This document shows positions 1 through 8,186 of a stretch of DNA of 27,780 nt, one piece after another. The notes under the pieces are model-generated. The model ran no database searches, was not told the origin of the DNA, and saw nothing but the letters and a program-made list of their open reading frames with translations. The stretch covers positions 1-27,780 of the forward strand of contig CAIXQV010000870.1 in NCBI GenBank assembly GCA_903921605.1, in the 5' to 3' direction. Numbering within the stretch: the stretch's first letter is position 1; each line of letters begins with the position of its first letter. The position numbers were made by a program, and so were the translations under genes. The stretch is from an uncultured Planctomycetaceae bacterium. GTDB taxonomy: Bacteria; Planctomycetota; Planctomycetia; Planctomycetales; Planctomycetaceae.

Positions 1-146
1 GCATCGAAACCGTGGCAGTCGAAACAATTGGAAGAGAGGATCGGGCGAATATCGCGATTGAATTCGATGACATCTTGTGCTCTGCAGACACTTGCACAAA
101 CCGTCACGGCCAGTAAGGCGAAATTGAGGCGAAGACTGTTGGTCAT
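1..146 (-). CDS. Planctomycete-type secreted cytochrome protein, N-terminal fragment
   Basis: Only the first 48 codons are inside the window; the gene continues past the left edge. The start ATG is at 146, reading leftwards. Residues 1 to about 23 form a signal peptide (a short polar start, then a hydrophobic stretch ending CRAQ). The mature part opens VIEFNRDIRPILSSNCFDCH, with a CxxCH haem-binding motif (CFDCH). That opening is characteristic of the planctomycete cytochrome C (PSCyt1) domain, which in this phylum usually heads large proteins that also carry DUF1549 and DUF1553. The full architecture cannot be seen here. Such proteins are usually encoded beside a DUF1501 gene; a DUF1501 gene is present in this window but 24 kb away. 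The call as an exported c-type cytochrome is firm; the domains beyond the edge are inferred from the family. Confidence 0.8.
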   Translation of the reverse strand, partial: MTNSLRLNFALLAVTVCASVCRAQDVIEFNRDIRPILSSNCFDCHGFD

Positions 147-598
147 TGGTCGATTCCTGAAGTCACTAGCCGAATTCATCGACGGTATTTTCTGATCGCT
201 CGTCAAGCCCGGAGTATAGTTTCTCACATCGTTCAGAAACAGCCAACTGCCTCTTTAGGCCCCTGCAGCCTGCTGCGGCTTTCCAATCCACAGCCTGCTG
301 TGTATTACTGGTCTGAGTCATCACGAGCTTCGCCGTTCGTTGTTGGACAGCGGGCTGCCTGCACCAAAGCGGCAGCAGGCTGCAGCAGTCCATGAAGAAA
401 AACCGGAAAGAAGGGGCGTTGTTGCTTCGTCCGCGGTTTCTGCAATTCACGAAGCAGAGTAAGCGTTTCGATGTCTGGATTCTGGGGCTGGATTTCGCGG
501 CTGGATGCATGACACACTTGACCTGGTATGCCACAATTCGAAACGGAATTTTATTCACAGAACTGTCGCGTCAGTTGACCACCCCTGAAAACACTCCG
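147..598. other. Intergenic region between divergent genes, with inverted repeat
   Basis: No convincing gene lies here. The stretch separates the leftward cytochrome gene from the rightward DinB-like gene, so it should hold both promoters, but I cannot point to clear -35/-10 boxes. It carries a perfect 14-bp inverted repeat: CTGCAGCCTGCTGC at 263-276 and its reverse complement at 372-385, with a related CAGCCTGCTG at 291-300. The open frames on both strands resemble no known protein. The plus-strand frame from 392 is in phase with the DinB gene but is unlikely to be its true N terminus. Confidence 0.6.
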
Positions 599-1108
599 AT
601 GTCACAAGTTGATCGTTTATCGCTCGTTATCAGTCAGATTCGATTCGCTCGCGAGTATACGCTGAGCCTTCTTAATGATTTGTCTCCTGAGGATTGGTTT
701 CGACAGCCAGCGGGTGGAGTGTCGCATCTGGCGTGGCAGATTGGGCACCTGGCGATGGCTCAGTATGGTCTTTGCCTGTTTCGCATGAGAGGTCGAGCGG
801 AAGTCGACCTTGAGTTGATGTCATCATCGTTTCGAAAGAAGTTCAGCAAAGGCACAACTCCCGATCCAGATCCTGTTGCGAATCCTTCTATCGCGGAGAT
901 TCGCGGCGTCTTTGATCGAGTATTCGAACAGACAATGCTGGAGTTGCCGTCAGTCACGGAGTCGCAACTGGATGAAACCGTGGACATGCCCTATGCCGCG
1001 TATCCGACAAAATTTGGTGGGCTGTTGTTTTGCTCACACCATGAAATGTTGCATGCCGGTCAGATTGGTTTGTTAAGGCGACTTATTGGAAAGTCGCCGG
1101 TGAGGTAA
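599..1108 (+). CDS. DinB-like domain protein
   Basis: This 169-aa protein fits the DinB/YfiT-like four-helix metal-binding fold. Family members are damage-inducible proteins or thiol-dependent transferases, and the substrate is normally unknown. Visible evidence is the early motif WQIGHLA (His50) and the late motif SHHEMLHAGQIG (His147, His148, His152). The spacing of His50, His148 and His152 matches the usual three-His metal site. The segment LLNDLSPEDWFRQPAGG is also typical of the family start. The frame is open upstream to 392, but homology begins at the ATG at 599, which gives the usual family length. No good Shine-Dalgarno precedes it, so the start is moderately certain. The next gene begins 253 bp downstream, so it is probably transcribed alone. 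Confidence 0.75.
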   Translation: MSQVDRLSLVISQIRFAREYTLSLLNDLSPEDWFRQPAGGVSHLAWQIGHLAMAQYGLCLFRMRGRAEVDLELMSSSFRKKFSKGTTPDPDPVANPSIAEIRGVFDRVFEQTMLELPSVTESQLDETVDMPYAAYPTKFGGLLFCSHHEMLHAGQIGLLRRLIGKSPVR

Positions 1109-1361
1109 TTGATAACCTGATGAATGAGACTCGTACGAGGCCGAGGATGCCGTTGGTTGCACGTTCGAGACGGGTTGCGTATCGTCATCGGAAATTGACC
1201 ATCGAAAAGGCAACGAATTCGATCCCCCCTTCCTTTAAATGACTACACTCTGCACGGTATGAAATGAGTCTGGGTGTTCGCGGGATTCCCGTAGAGCAAT
1301 CCCTCAATCGTGGCCGCGCACTGAATAATCCCTCCGACGCCGTCCTGCATTCTGGGCCTCC
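1109..1361. other. Intergenic region, nothing distinctive
   Basis: These 253 bp lie between the DinB-like gene and the alcohol dehydrogenase gene, both on the plus strand. I see no convincing open frame, hairpin or repeat. A promoter for the downstream gene is expected but is not clearly recognisable. Confidence 0.4.
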
Positions 1362-2579
1362 ATGACCGCCTCTTCCGCCTCCTTAAATCCTGCTGGTGAA
1401 GAACTCAACAGTGCGCTGAGTCCGTTTGACTTCCAGCAACGCACGCGATTGATTTATGGTTGCGGGGCTTTCAATCAACTGGGCGAGCTGGCTCGCGAAT
1501 TGTCTGGGCGAAGAGTTCTTCTGGTGACGGATGCCGGCCTGAAGAAAGTCGGACACTGTGACCGTGCTGTTGCATCACTGACGGCGGCCGGATTGCAATC
1601 CGTCGTGTTCGATGAAGTCACTGAGAATCCGACAACGGCTGATGTGGACCGATGTGTTGCGTTTGCCAAGCCGGCCAATGTGGATTTGATCGTCGGGCTT
1701 GGCGGCGGCAGCAGTATGGATTGTGCCAAAGGCGCGAACTTCCTGCTGACTAACGGTGGCCGCATGCATGACTATCGAGGAGTCGGCAAGGCGACTCTTC
1801 CGATGCTGCCGATGATCGCCGTGCCGACAACGTCCGGGACAGGCAGCGAAGCACAATCGTTTGCAGTGATCGCGGACTCTGAAACTCACATGAAGATGGC
1901 ATGTGGAGACGTGAAGGCGGCTTGTCGCATCGCCATCCTGGATCCGGAGCTCACCGTCACGATGCCTCGGTCTGTCACAACGGCCACCGGCATTGATGCG
2001 ATGACACACGCGATTGAAAGTTATGTGACGACGAAGCGAAACACAGTTTCCAAGATGTTCGCTCGCAAGGCCTGGGGATTGTTGGCCGAAGCATTTCCTG
2101 TGGTCATTCGCGAGCCCGCCAACGTGGATGCTCGAGGAAAGATGCAGCTTGGGGCGTTTCTGGCCGGCGCTGCGATTGAGAATAGCATGCTCGGAGCTGC
2201 CCATGCGGCCGCGAATCCTCTGACGGCACATTTCGGGACGACTCATGGCGTTGCTGTGGGATTAATGATGCCCAACGTAATTCGCTGGAATGGAGCTGCG
2301 GTTGGTTCGCTTTACCAGGATTTGTTGAACACAGCTGGCTGGATGGATGGTAATCCGACGCCTGCAGAAGCGGCTGATCAATTGGCGGCAGGATTTATTG
2401 AGTTCCTGCGACTTGCCGAGATGCCGATTTCTATGACTCAGGCCGTTGGGCGACCGATCACGGAAGAAAATCTGCAAGGTTTGGCGGATGAAGCCAGCCA
2501 ACAGTGGACAGGAACGTTTAACCCGCGAAAAATGGATGCAGCCGCGTTTGTTGAGCTGTATCGAAATGCTCTGCGGTAA
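1362..2579 (+). CDS. Iron-containing alcohol dehydrogenase family protein
   Basis: This 405-aa cytoplasmic oxidoreductase belongs to the group III metal-dependent alcohol dehydrogenases, which interconvert alcohols and aldehydes or ketones with NAD(P)H. The N-terminal nucleotide-binding part has GGGSSMDCAKG (residues 114-124) and the PTTSGTGSE motif (155-163). The metal site is complete: Asp212 and His216 in GIDAMTHAIES, and His281 and His295 in AHAAANPLTAHFGTTHG, with the same 14-residue spacing as in E. coli FucO. The fourth conserved His of FucO (in AHPLG) is Asn285 here, as in a subgroup of environmental homologues. The substrate is unknown. The start ATG has only a weak ribosome-binding site. 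The stop is 67 bp before an exported beta-propeller gene on the same strand, so the two may be co-transcribed. Confidence 0.88.
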   Translation: MTASSASLNPAGEELNSALSPFDFQQRTRLIYGCGAFNQLGELARELSGRRVLLVTDAGLKKVGHCDRAVASLTAAGLQSVVFDEVTENPTTADVDRCVAFAKPANVDLIVGLGGGSSMDCAKGANFLLTNGGRMHDYRGVGKATLPMLPMIAVPTTSGTGSEAQSFAVIADSETHMKMACGDVKAACRIAILDPELTVTMPRSVTTATGIDAMTHAIESYVTTKRNTVSKMFARKAWGLLAEAFPVVIREPANVDARGKMQLGAFLAGAAIENSMLGAAHAAANPLTAHFGTTHGVAVGLMMPNVIRWNGAAVGSLYQDLLNTAGWMDGNPTPAEAADQLAAGFIEFLRLAEMPISMTQAVGRPITEENLQGLADEASQQWTGTFNPRKMDAAAFVELYRNALR

Positions 2580-2646
2580 GATCTTGTTGAGTTTGGCCCG
2601 TTCAAGTCTGATGGCCAATCGTCTCACGCTGCTGGAGAGATCAATC

Positions 2647-3852
2647 ATGGGTTCATTTTCTTCTGAGCAATTATCTCGTCGAAACGTATTGGGGCAATTG
2701 TCGACGGGTGTGGCCTCGATTCTGGCTGCTTCTGGCTGGTCGCTTCAGAGTCTGGCGGCTGCTCAACCAGCGACTTTGGATGCTCCTTCAGAAACCAGTT
2801 GGCCGTCTTTTCGCGGAACTCCTGATCAGCGTGGGGTTGCAAAATGCACATTGGCAGAGAAGCCTGAACTGAAATGGGAATTCGCTTCTCCTGACGGCTG
2901 GGTCGCTGGAGTCGCCATTGTTGGTGAGCATGTCTTCGCACCGGCCTTATGCGGTTATCTGTACTGTTTTGATCTCAAGACCGGACAGGAGATCTGGAAG
3001 TATCGTTCGATCGAAGACCCGGATCCCAAGAAATTTGCGGCCGGATTTAAAGCGACTCCGTTGATTACCGAAACGATGGTCTACATCGGTGATGAAGATG
3101 GCGTTCTGCATGCATTGGAACGAGCGACGGGAAAGAAGAGCTGGGTGTTCGCCAGTGGTGCGGAGATCGCCGGCTGCGTCGCACTGTTTGAAGACAAGCT
3201 GCTGTTGGCATCTCATGACAGTTATCTTTACTGTCTGTCGAAGGATGGGCAGGAGGTCTGGAAGTTTCAGACGAATGACCGCATCAATTGTTCTCCGGGA
3301 ATCGCTGACACGTTCACGTTTCTGGCAGGATGTGATGAGCATCTGCGAGTAATCGATCTGAAGACCGGTAAAGAGTTTCGTGACATGCCGCTGGAGTCGT
3401 TCCTGATTGCATCTCCGGCGATCGTGGGTGATTTGCTCTACGTGGGCACTCATACCGGCCTGATTGTCTGCGTGGACTGGCGAAAGGGCGAATTTGTCTG
3501 GCGGTATGAGGGGCCTCGCAAGATGCCGTTTCATGCGTCTGCTGCCGTGACGGATGATCTCGTGTTGGTGGGAGGCCATGACAAGCATTTGCATGCAGTC
3601 GATCGCGCGACCGGTGTTGCGAAGTGGACCTTCGCGACTCGGGCGAAGATTGAAAGCTCCGGGACGGTCGTGGATCGCCGGATCTTTTTCGGCTCGAACG
3701 ACGGCAACCTTTATGGTGTCTCCCTGGATGCCGGTGCTGAGGTGTGGAAGTTCAATGCCGGAAAGGGAATCAGTGCGGGAGTCGCGATCGGCGAAGGATG
3801 TCTGGTCGTGGGCGAAGATCAGCAGAGTGGTCGACTGCTCTGCTTTGCGTAG
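2647..3852 (+). CDS. Tat-exported PQQ-like beta-propeller protein
   Basis: This 401-aa protein starts with a twin-arginine signal (LSRRNVLGQL, Arg11-Arg12, then a hydrophobic stretch ending SLAAAQPA), so it is probably exported folded. The rest is a chain of at least seven PQQ-like (YrbK/BamB-type) beta-propeller blades, with repeated cores such as LYCFDLKTGQEIWKY, LHALERATGKKSWVF, LYCLSKDGQEVWKF, LHAVDRATGVAKWTF and LYGVSLDAGAEVWKF. There is no haem motif and no recognisable quinoprotein dehydrogenase active site, so a binding or scaffold role is more likely than true PQQ catalysis. The start at 2647 is chosen because it gives an intact signal peptide and has GGAGAG just upstream; the open frame extends further 5' inside the dehydrogenase gene. 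The stop is 6 bp from that of the convergent phosphofructokinase gene. Confidence 0.85.
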   Translation: MGSFSSEQLSRRNVLGQLSTGVASILAASGWSLQSLAAAQPATLDAPSETSWPSFRGTPDQRGVAKCTLAEKPELKWEFASPDGWVAGVAIVGEHVFAPALCGYLYCFDLKTGQEIWKYRSIEDPDPKKFAAGFKATPLITETMVYIGDEDGVLHALERATGKKSWVFASGAEIAGCVALFEDKLLLASHDSYLYCLSKDGQEVWKFQTNDRINCSPGIADTFTFLAGCDEHLRVIDLKTGKEFRDMPLESFLIASPAIVGDLLYVGTHTGLIVCVDWRKGEFVWRYEGPRKMPFHASAAVTDDLVLVGGHDKHLHAVDRATGVAKWTFATRAKIESSGTVVDRRIFFGSNDGNLYGVSLDAGAEVWKFNAGKGISAGVAIGEGCLVVGEDQQSGRLLCFA

Positions 3853-3858
3853 TTCAGG

Positions 3859-5199
3859 CTAATGGCTTGAGGCGGATTCGCCAAAAGATGGCGGCTGTCC
3901 GGTTGATTCCAGCACCGACATCCACAGATCGCCGTAAGGATCGACCGTGTTTCGTTGGCGGATGGCCAGTGGAATCGGCACATGCACAAATCGCCCGTGC
4001 CATCGACCGACGACCATTTCCGTTCGGCCACACATCGCCGCATGAACAGCGTTGTGCGTGAGTCGTAAGCTGTAAACACTGTCGAACGGATTCGCCGGAA
4101 CACTGCGAATCAGATAGCTCGGATCAATGTACTTCAGATTTAATTCGATGCCCTGTTCGGCGAAGTGAGCATTGATCCTGTCCTTCAGAAACAGGCCGAT
4201 ATCACCCAGACGGGCGTTCCCGGAAGCATCCGTGGATTTTGGGCATGCCGCAAGCAACGACTGCCCTGCTCCTTCGGCCACGACGATCACTGCATGTCCT
4301 CGTCGATTCAGACGCTCCTGCAGGCTGGCCAATAAGCCCTGAGGGCCATCCAGTTGAAATCCAATCTCAGGAATCAAAACATAGTTGGCATCACTTTTGG
4401 CAAGAGCCGCATAACAGGCGATGAATCCTGAATGTCGCCCCATCACTTTGACGAGGCCGACTCCATTTGGTGATGAGATGGCTTCTGCGTGTGCTGATCG
4501 GATCGCTTCAGAGGCCATCGAGAAGGCCGTCTGAAAGCCAAAGCTCTGATCAATGTACATGATGTCGTTGTCAATGGTCTTGGGGATGCCCACAACGGCA
4601 ATTCGAAGTCCTCTGTCGGCGATCTCCTTTGTGATCGCCAATGCGCCGCGGAGAGTGCCATCGCCTCCCACGACAAACAGCATGTTGATTCCCATTCGTT
4701 CCAGGCAGTCCACGATTTCAACGGGATCCTGCTGGCCGCGCGATGTCCCCAGCATCGTGCCGCCTTCTTCGTTGATGTGACTCACGAGATCCGGAGTGAG
4801 TTGCACAACGGGATGGCTATGTCTGGCCACTAGACCCTGATAACCATTGCGAAACCCAGAGATTTTTCTGACGCCATAGCGAAACGTCAGTTCCATCACG
4901 AGGGCGCGGATGACGTCATTGAATCCTGGGCAGAGTCCGCCGCAGGTGACGACTCCAGCATGCGTCTTTGAAGGATCAAAGTAGATTTTCTTCCGTGGGC
5001 CGGCTGGTTCAAAGCCTGGAAGCTCGTTCGTCGGGACGCCGCGTTCGATGGCCATTGAGGCGATATCGTCGAAAAGCACTCGATCCGACTCATCGACATT
5101 GTTGATGGATTGTTTTCGCGCCGCGAGTAATGGTGCCAGCGGCGAATCGACGCGGCACACACCGAGTGACTTCACCACAAAGTCGGCTGATTCCACCAT
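3859..5199 (-). CDS. pfkA: 6-phosphofructokinase, ATP-type with plant/trypanosome-like signature
   Basis: This 446-aa protein is a PfkA-family phosphofructokinase, phosphorylating fructose 6-phosphate in glycolysis. Motifs in order are CGGLCPGFNDVIRA (residues 86-99), FVVGGDGTLRGA (175-186), GIPKTIDNDI (204-213, catalytic Asp210) and MGRHSGFIA (253-261). Two positions bear on the phosphoryl donor. Gly181 matches E. coli Gly104, typical of ATP enzymes. Lys207 occupies the Gly124 position, as in pyrophosphate enzymes and also in ATP-dependent plant and trypanosome enzymes. I favour ATP, but sequence alone does not settle it. The ~80-residue N-terminal extension before the first motif also fits the long plant/protist-like clade. 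It is a single gene converging on the propeller gene; its upstream side is a 546-bp gap. Confidence 0.88.
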   Translation of the reverse strand: MVESADFVVKSLGVCRVDSPLAPLLAARKQSINNVDESDRVLFDDIASMAIERGVPTNELPGFEPAGPRKKIYFDPSKTHAGVVTCGGLCPGFNDVIRALVMELTFRYGVRKISGFRNGYQGLVARHSHPVVQLTPDLVSHINEEGGTMLGTSRGQQDPVEIVDCLERMGINMLFVVGGDGTLRGALAITKEIADRGLRIAVVGIPKTIDNDIMYIDQSFGFQTAFSMASEAIRSAHAEAISSPNGVGLVKVMGRHSGFIACYAALAKSDANYVLIPEIGFQLDGPQGLLASLQERLNRRGHAVIVVAEGAGQSLLAACPKSTDASGNARLGDIGLFLKDRINAHFAEQGIELNLKYIDPSYLIRSVPANPFDSVYSLRLTHNAVHAAMCGRTEMVVGRWHGRFVHVPIPLAIRQRNTVDPYGDLWMSVLESTGQPPSFGESASSH

Positions 5200-5350
5200 G
5201 TTCGGAGTTCCAGTTCAAAAACAGGAGTTGATCATGCTGTACCGGCTGGTGTTCGGGGCACGAAGCATTTTTCACGCACCGCGATTCTCAGCCGAGTGGT
5301 TGCACGGATAGGATTCCGCGCCGAAGTTGATCAACCTCGATTAGAGAATG

Positions 5351-5399
5351 AGCACAGGCTTCGAAAGTCACGGCAAAATTCCATGACTTTCACCGTGCT
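5351..5399. other. Hairpin-forming inverted repeat
   Basis: GAAAGTCA (5363-5370) and TGACTTTC (5384-5391) are exact inverted copies around a 13-nt loop. Outer AGCAC (5351-5355) and GTGCT (5395-5399) can extend the stem after internal bulges. No U-run follows on either strand, so a terminator role is not supported; it could be an operator or a structured leader. Confidence 0.45.
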
Positions 5400-5422
5400 G
5401 CACAGCGTGTGCCGAAACGAGC

Positions 5423-5446
5423 GGAGCCTCGACTTCGTGAGGCTCC
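5423..5446. other. Perfect 8-bp hairpin
   Basis: GGAGCCTC (5423-5430) and GAGGCTCC (5439-5446) pair perfectly around an 8-nt loop. It lies between two divergent genes, 224 bp before the phosphofructokinase start and 300 bp before the propeller start. It is not followed by a clean T-run, so its role is unknown. Confidence 0.5.
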
Positions 5447-5745
5447 ATTTGCGCGTTATTGATTTTTGATCAGACGCGATTTTCTGTGGATAGAAAGTGT
5501 GGGGAGTGCGCGGGGATTGCAAGACAGTTAGCAATGGAATGCAACCGAACGGTTGGCAGTTGGTGCTGAATCGATTAGCGTTTGCTGTTACCTGACCCTG
5601 AAAGCCCGGATGTTATGTCCTCGCAACGTTGATTGAACCTGGTCGCTGCCGTCCGAGGTTTGTTACTCGTTGTTTGGCAGTACACCATGGCCTCCCGCCT
5701 TTTCACACCTCGCTTTGTGAACATCCAGAAAACGGAGACCTGCAC

Positions 5746-7209
5746 ATGGTACGATTGCTCTGTTGCATCGCTGCGATGATGTTTTGTTCGGTTCAGGCCG
5801 AAGACTGGCCTCAGTTTCGGGGACCAAACTGTTCCGGAGTTTCAACGGCGCAGGGGCCGCTGCCAGATAAGTTCTCTTCTACAGAGCATGTCAAATGGGT
5901 GGCGAAGCTTGGCGATGGCATCGGCTGTCCGGTTATTGCTTCGGGACGAGTGTTCACTTCGGCGATGGTCGATGAGAAAACAGTTGGACTTTATGCCTTT
6001 GATGCCGTGTCAGGAGAGCAGCTTTGGATGCGATCATGGCCGGTTGGAGATGTGGACGAAATCCATCTGACCAACAGTCATGCGTACACAACGCCTGCTG
6101 CAGACGCTGATCGTGTTTACTTTTACTTTACGACGTTGGGCATGGTCAGCGTTGATGCCAAAACGGGTGCCGATGTCTGGCAACAGACTCTGCCGGTTCC
6201 CTATTTCGTATTCAAGTGGGGCGCTGGGATGTCGCCGGTTCTGCACGATGGTGTTGTCTATTTTGTGCAGGATGATGATCTGCACCCGGCGATGTATGCC
6301 TTCGATTCAAAGACCGGGACAGTTCTCTGGAAGGACGATCGCAATGACATGGCGGTCAACTATTCTCATCCCGTGATCTGTCATACCGATCATGGAGACG
6401 AGGTCGTCGTTGCCGGTACCGGACTGCTTGTTGGCTATCATCCTCGTACGGGTGAGCGACTCTGGCAGGCTCGCACTTTGCTGCGGAACATCAAGACGAC
6501 TCCTGTCTGTCATGATGGAGTGATTTACATCTCGCTGCAGAGCAAGGGCATTGCCAGTCAGTGGCTGGCATCGATCGATCAGGCCGAGACCGGTAACAGC
6601 GATAACAAAATCACCAAAGACGAGGTGCAAGCCTTCTTCGGGAAGAGACCGGTTCCAGAGGCCTTTTACAAGAAGACATTCGATCGAGGCGACACTGATA
6701 AAGATGGTGATCTTGAAGGCGAAGAATTGGATGTCGCATTCCTTGCTCCGAATAACCGGGCCGGCGCGTCGTTTAGTTCAGAGACCCCGGCCGATGAATT
6801 TGTGATGGCGGTGAAAGGTGGCGGACGTGGTGATGTGACCGCGACTCATTTGCTCTGGAAGCATTCCACGAAGCATACCGATCACATTGTCTCGCCACTT
6901 GTCGTGAATAATCGAATGCTGCTGGTCAAGGAAGGTGGAATCGCGACCTGTTTTGACACCGCAGAAGGCAAGTCTGTCTTTGGGCCTGCTCGGATCAACA
7001 ATGCTGCGAATTATTTCGCGTCGCCGGTGTATGGCGACGGGAAGATTTACATCGCCAGTGAGAACGGCAGCATTGTAGTGTTGCAGGATGCTCCGGAACT
7101 GAAGATCCTTGCCGTGAATGACATGGGCGATCCCGTTCTGGGATCACCTGCCATTGCTGATGGTGCATTGTTCGTGCGAACACGAAAACAACTGTTGCGG
7201 ATCCAGTAG
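5746..7209 (+). CDS. Secreted PQQ-like beta-propeller protein with EF-hand insert
   Basis: This 487-aa protein starts with a Sec signal peptide (VRLLCCIAAMMFCSVQAE), followed by EDWPQFRGPNCSG, the standard opening of planctomycete PQQ-like propeller proteins. Propeller blades are visible as LYAFDAVSGEQLWM, VSVDAKTGADVWQQ, MYAFDSKTGTVLWKD and LVGYHPRTGERLWQ. Between blades, near residues 275-330, is a helical insert with one canonical EF-hand loop, DTDKDGDLEGEE. A degenerate partner loop around NSDNKITKDE lies about 30 residues earlier. This suggests calcium binding inside an exported propeller. Catalysis is not indicated. The ATG at 5746 is chosen because GGAG lies 8 nt upstream and the signal peptide begins there. 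It is related to the Tat-exported propeller at 2647 but uses a different export route. The aldolase operon begins 172 bp downstream. Confidence 0.85.
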   Translation: MVRLLCCIAAMMFCSVQAEDWPQFRGPNCSGVSTAQGPLPDKFSSTEHVKWVAKLGDGIGCPVIASGRVFTSAMVDEKTVGLYAFDAVSGEQLWMRSWPVGDVDEIHLTNSHAYTTPAADADRVYFYFTTLGMVSVDAKTGADVWQQTLPVPYFVFKWGAGMSPVLHDGVVYFVQDDDLHPAMYAFDSKTGTVLWKDDRNDMAVNYSHPVICHTDHGDEVVVAGTGLLVGYHPRTGERLWQARTLLRNIKTTPVCHDGVIYISLQSKGIASQWLASIDQAETGNSDNKITKDEVQAFFGKRPVPEAFYKKTFDRGDTDKDGDLEGEELDVAFLAPNNRAGASFSSETPADEFVMAVKGGGRGDVTATHLLWKHSTKHTDHIVSPLVVNNRMLLVKEGGIATCFDTAEGKSVFGPARINNAANYFASPVYGDGKIYIASENGSIVVLQDAPELKILAVNDMGDPVLGSPAIADGALFVRTRKQLLRIQ

Positions 7210-7381
7210 GTTGGGCGTGTTCCGGGCGACTGTTTTCGAAGTCTAATTGATACCCGTAAATTCGTTCGTCCTCAACTCGTTTGCAATAGATAGCCCCGGC
7301 GTCGGGGATCACTGTTCCGGATTTGTTGCCGGAGCTGTCCACAATGACTCTTGAAATAGAAATCGGCGTAACGGAAGTCTC

Positions 7382-8146
7382 ATGAGAAAAAGTAAGACGC
7401 TCGCCAAGATTCGTCGGAACGAACCTGTTCGCATGTGTTGCCTTGGGCACTACATCCCGGCCTTTATCAAGCAGGCTGCCCATTTCGGTTTTGACTGCAT
7501 CTGGCTGGATCTGGAGCATCGCAGCATGCCTGATCGCGATGTCCAGAACCTTCTGACGCATTCGCATCTGCACGATATCGACATCATGCTGCGTCCGCCA
7601 ACGCTCGAAAAGACGCGGCTCTATCGATATCTGGAAGACGGAGCGACCGGGCTCATGATTCCTCTTGTCAACACCGCAGAGAAAGCTCGGATGCTTGTCG
7701 ATGCTGTCAAGTTTCCTCCGATCGGTGATCGAGGTCTTGATGGAGCGGGACTCGATGCCGATTACATGGTTGATGGTGCTGACGTCTTTACGTCGGAAGC
7801 GAACCGGGAGACATTTCTGGTCGTTCAGATTGAGACTTTGGAAGCCGTCAACAACATTGAAGAGATCGCTGCTGTTCCAGGTCTGGACGGTGTGTTTATC
7901 GGTCCCGGTGACCTCGGGCTTCGACTTAAGCTTAGCGACGGTTCGATGACCATGGAGAAGTGCTTCGAGAAGGTTGCTGCCGCCTGCAGCAAGAACGGCA
8001 AGGCCTGGGGCGCGCCGGCTGGAACTCCTGAGATCCTGAAGCAGCGACATCGTCAGGGCGGACAATTGATGAATCATGGGGGCGAGTTTGGTGCGATCAT
8101 GAGAATGCTGCAGGAATGCTCTGCAGCGTTTGATGCGGCCGAATAG
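7382..8146 (+). CDS. HpcH/HpaI aldolase family protein
   Basis: This 254-aa cytoplasmic enzyme belongs to the class II pyruvate-type aldolases (HpcH/HpaI, including 2-keto-3-deoxy-glucarate and 2-keto-3-deoxy-rhamnonate aldolases), which reversibly release pyruvate from 2-keto-acids. Key positions are visible: the general base His46 in WLDLEHRSM, substrate Arg71 in MLRPP, and metal ligands Glu151 in VQIETLEAV and Asp177 in FIGPGDLGL. GATGLMIPLVNTAEKAR also matches the family core. The length is typical. It is the first gene of a likely three-gene operon: 40 bp separate it from the SDR gene, which overlaps the third gene. The substrate cannot be read from the sequence; the 2-keto-3-deoxy sugar-acid subgroup is a reasonable guess. 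Confidence 0.85.
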   Translation: MRKSKTLAKIRRNEPVRMCCLGHYIPAFIKQAAHFGFDCIWLDLEHRSMPDRDVQNLLTHSHLHDIDIMLRPPTLEKTRLYRYLEDGATGLMIPLVNTAEKARMLVDAVKFPPIGDRGLDGAGLDADYMVDGADVFTSEANRETFLVVQIETLEAVNNIEEIAAVPGLDGVFIGPGDLGLRLKLSDGSMTMEKCFEKVAAACSKNGKAWGAPAGTPEILKQRHRQGGQLMNHGGEFGAIMRMLQECSAAFDAAE

Positions 8147-8186
8147 CATCCAAATAACATTGTTGTTCGCCTGCTCAGGAAGTGTC

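Larger units (their letters stand above)
5200..5745. other. Large divergent intergenic region with two hairpins
   Basis: This gap separates the leftward phosphofructokinase gene from the rightward propeller gene and must hold both promoters. I see no convincing gene; the small open frames have no recognisable family. Two clear inverted repeats lie close together at 5351-5399 and 5423-5446. The frame of the downstream gene is open back to a TTG at 5629, but the signal peptide and Shine-Dalgarno place its start at 5746. Confidence 0.5.

Noticed and set aside
166..558. Minus-strand 130-aa open frame in the left intergenic region
   Set aside because: It has no recognised family, is rich in Arg and Cys as antisense frames often are, and overlaps the expected promoter region of two divergent genes.
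1575..2246. Minus-strand 223-aa open frame
   Set aside because: It lies entirely within the iron alcohol dehydrogenase gene on the other strand and has no family motif.
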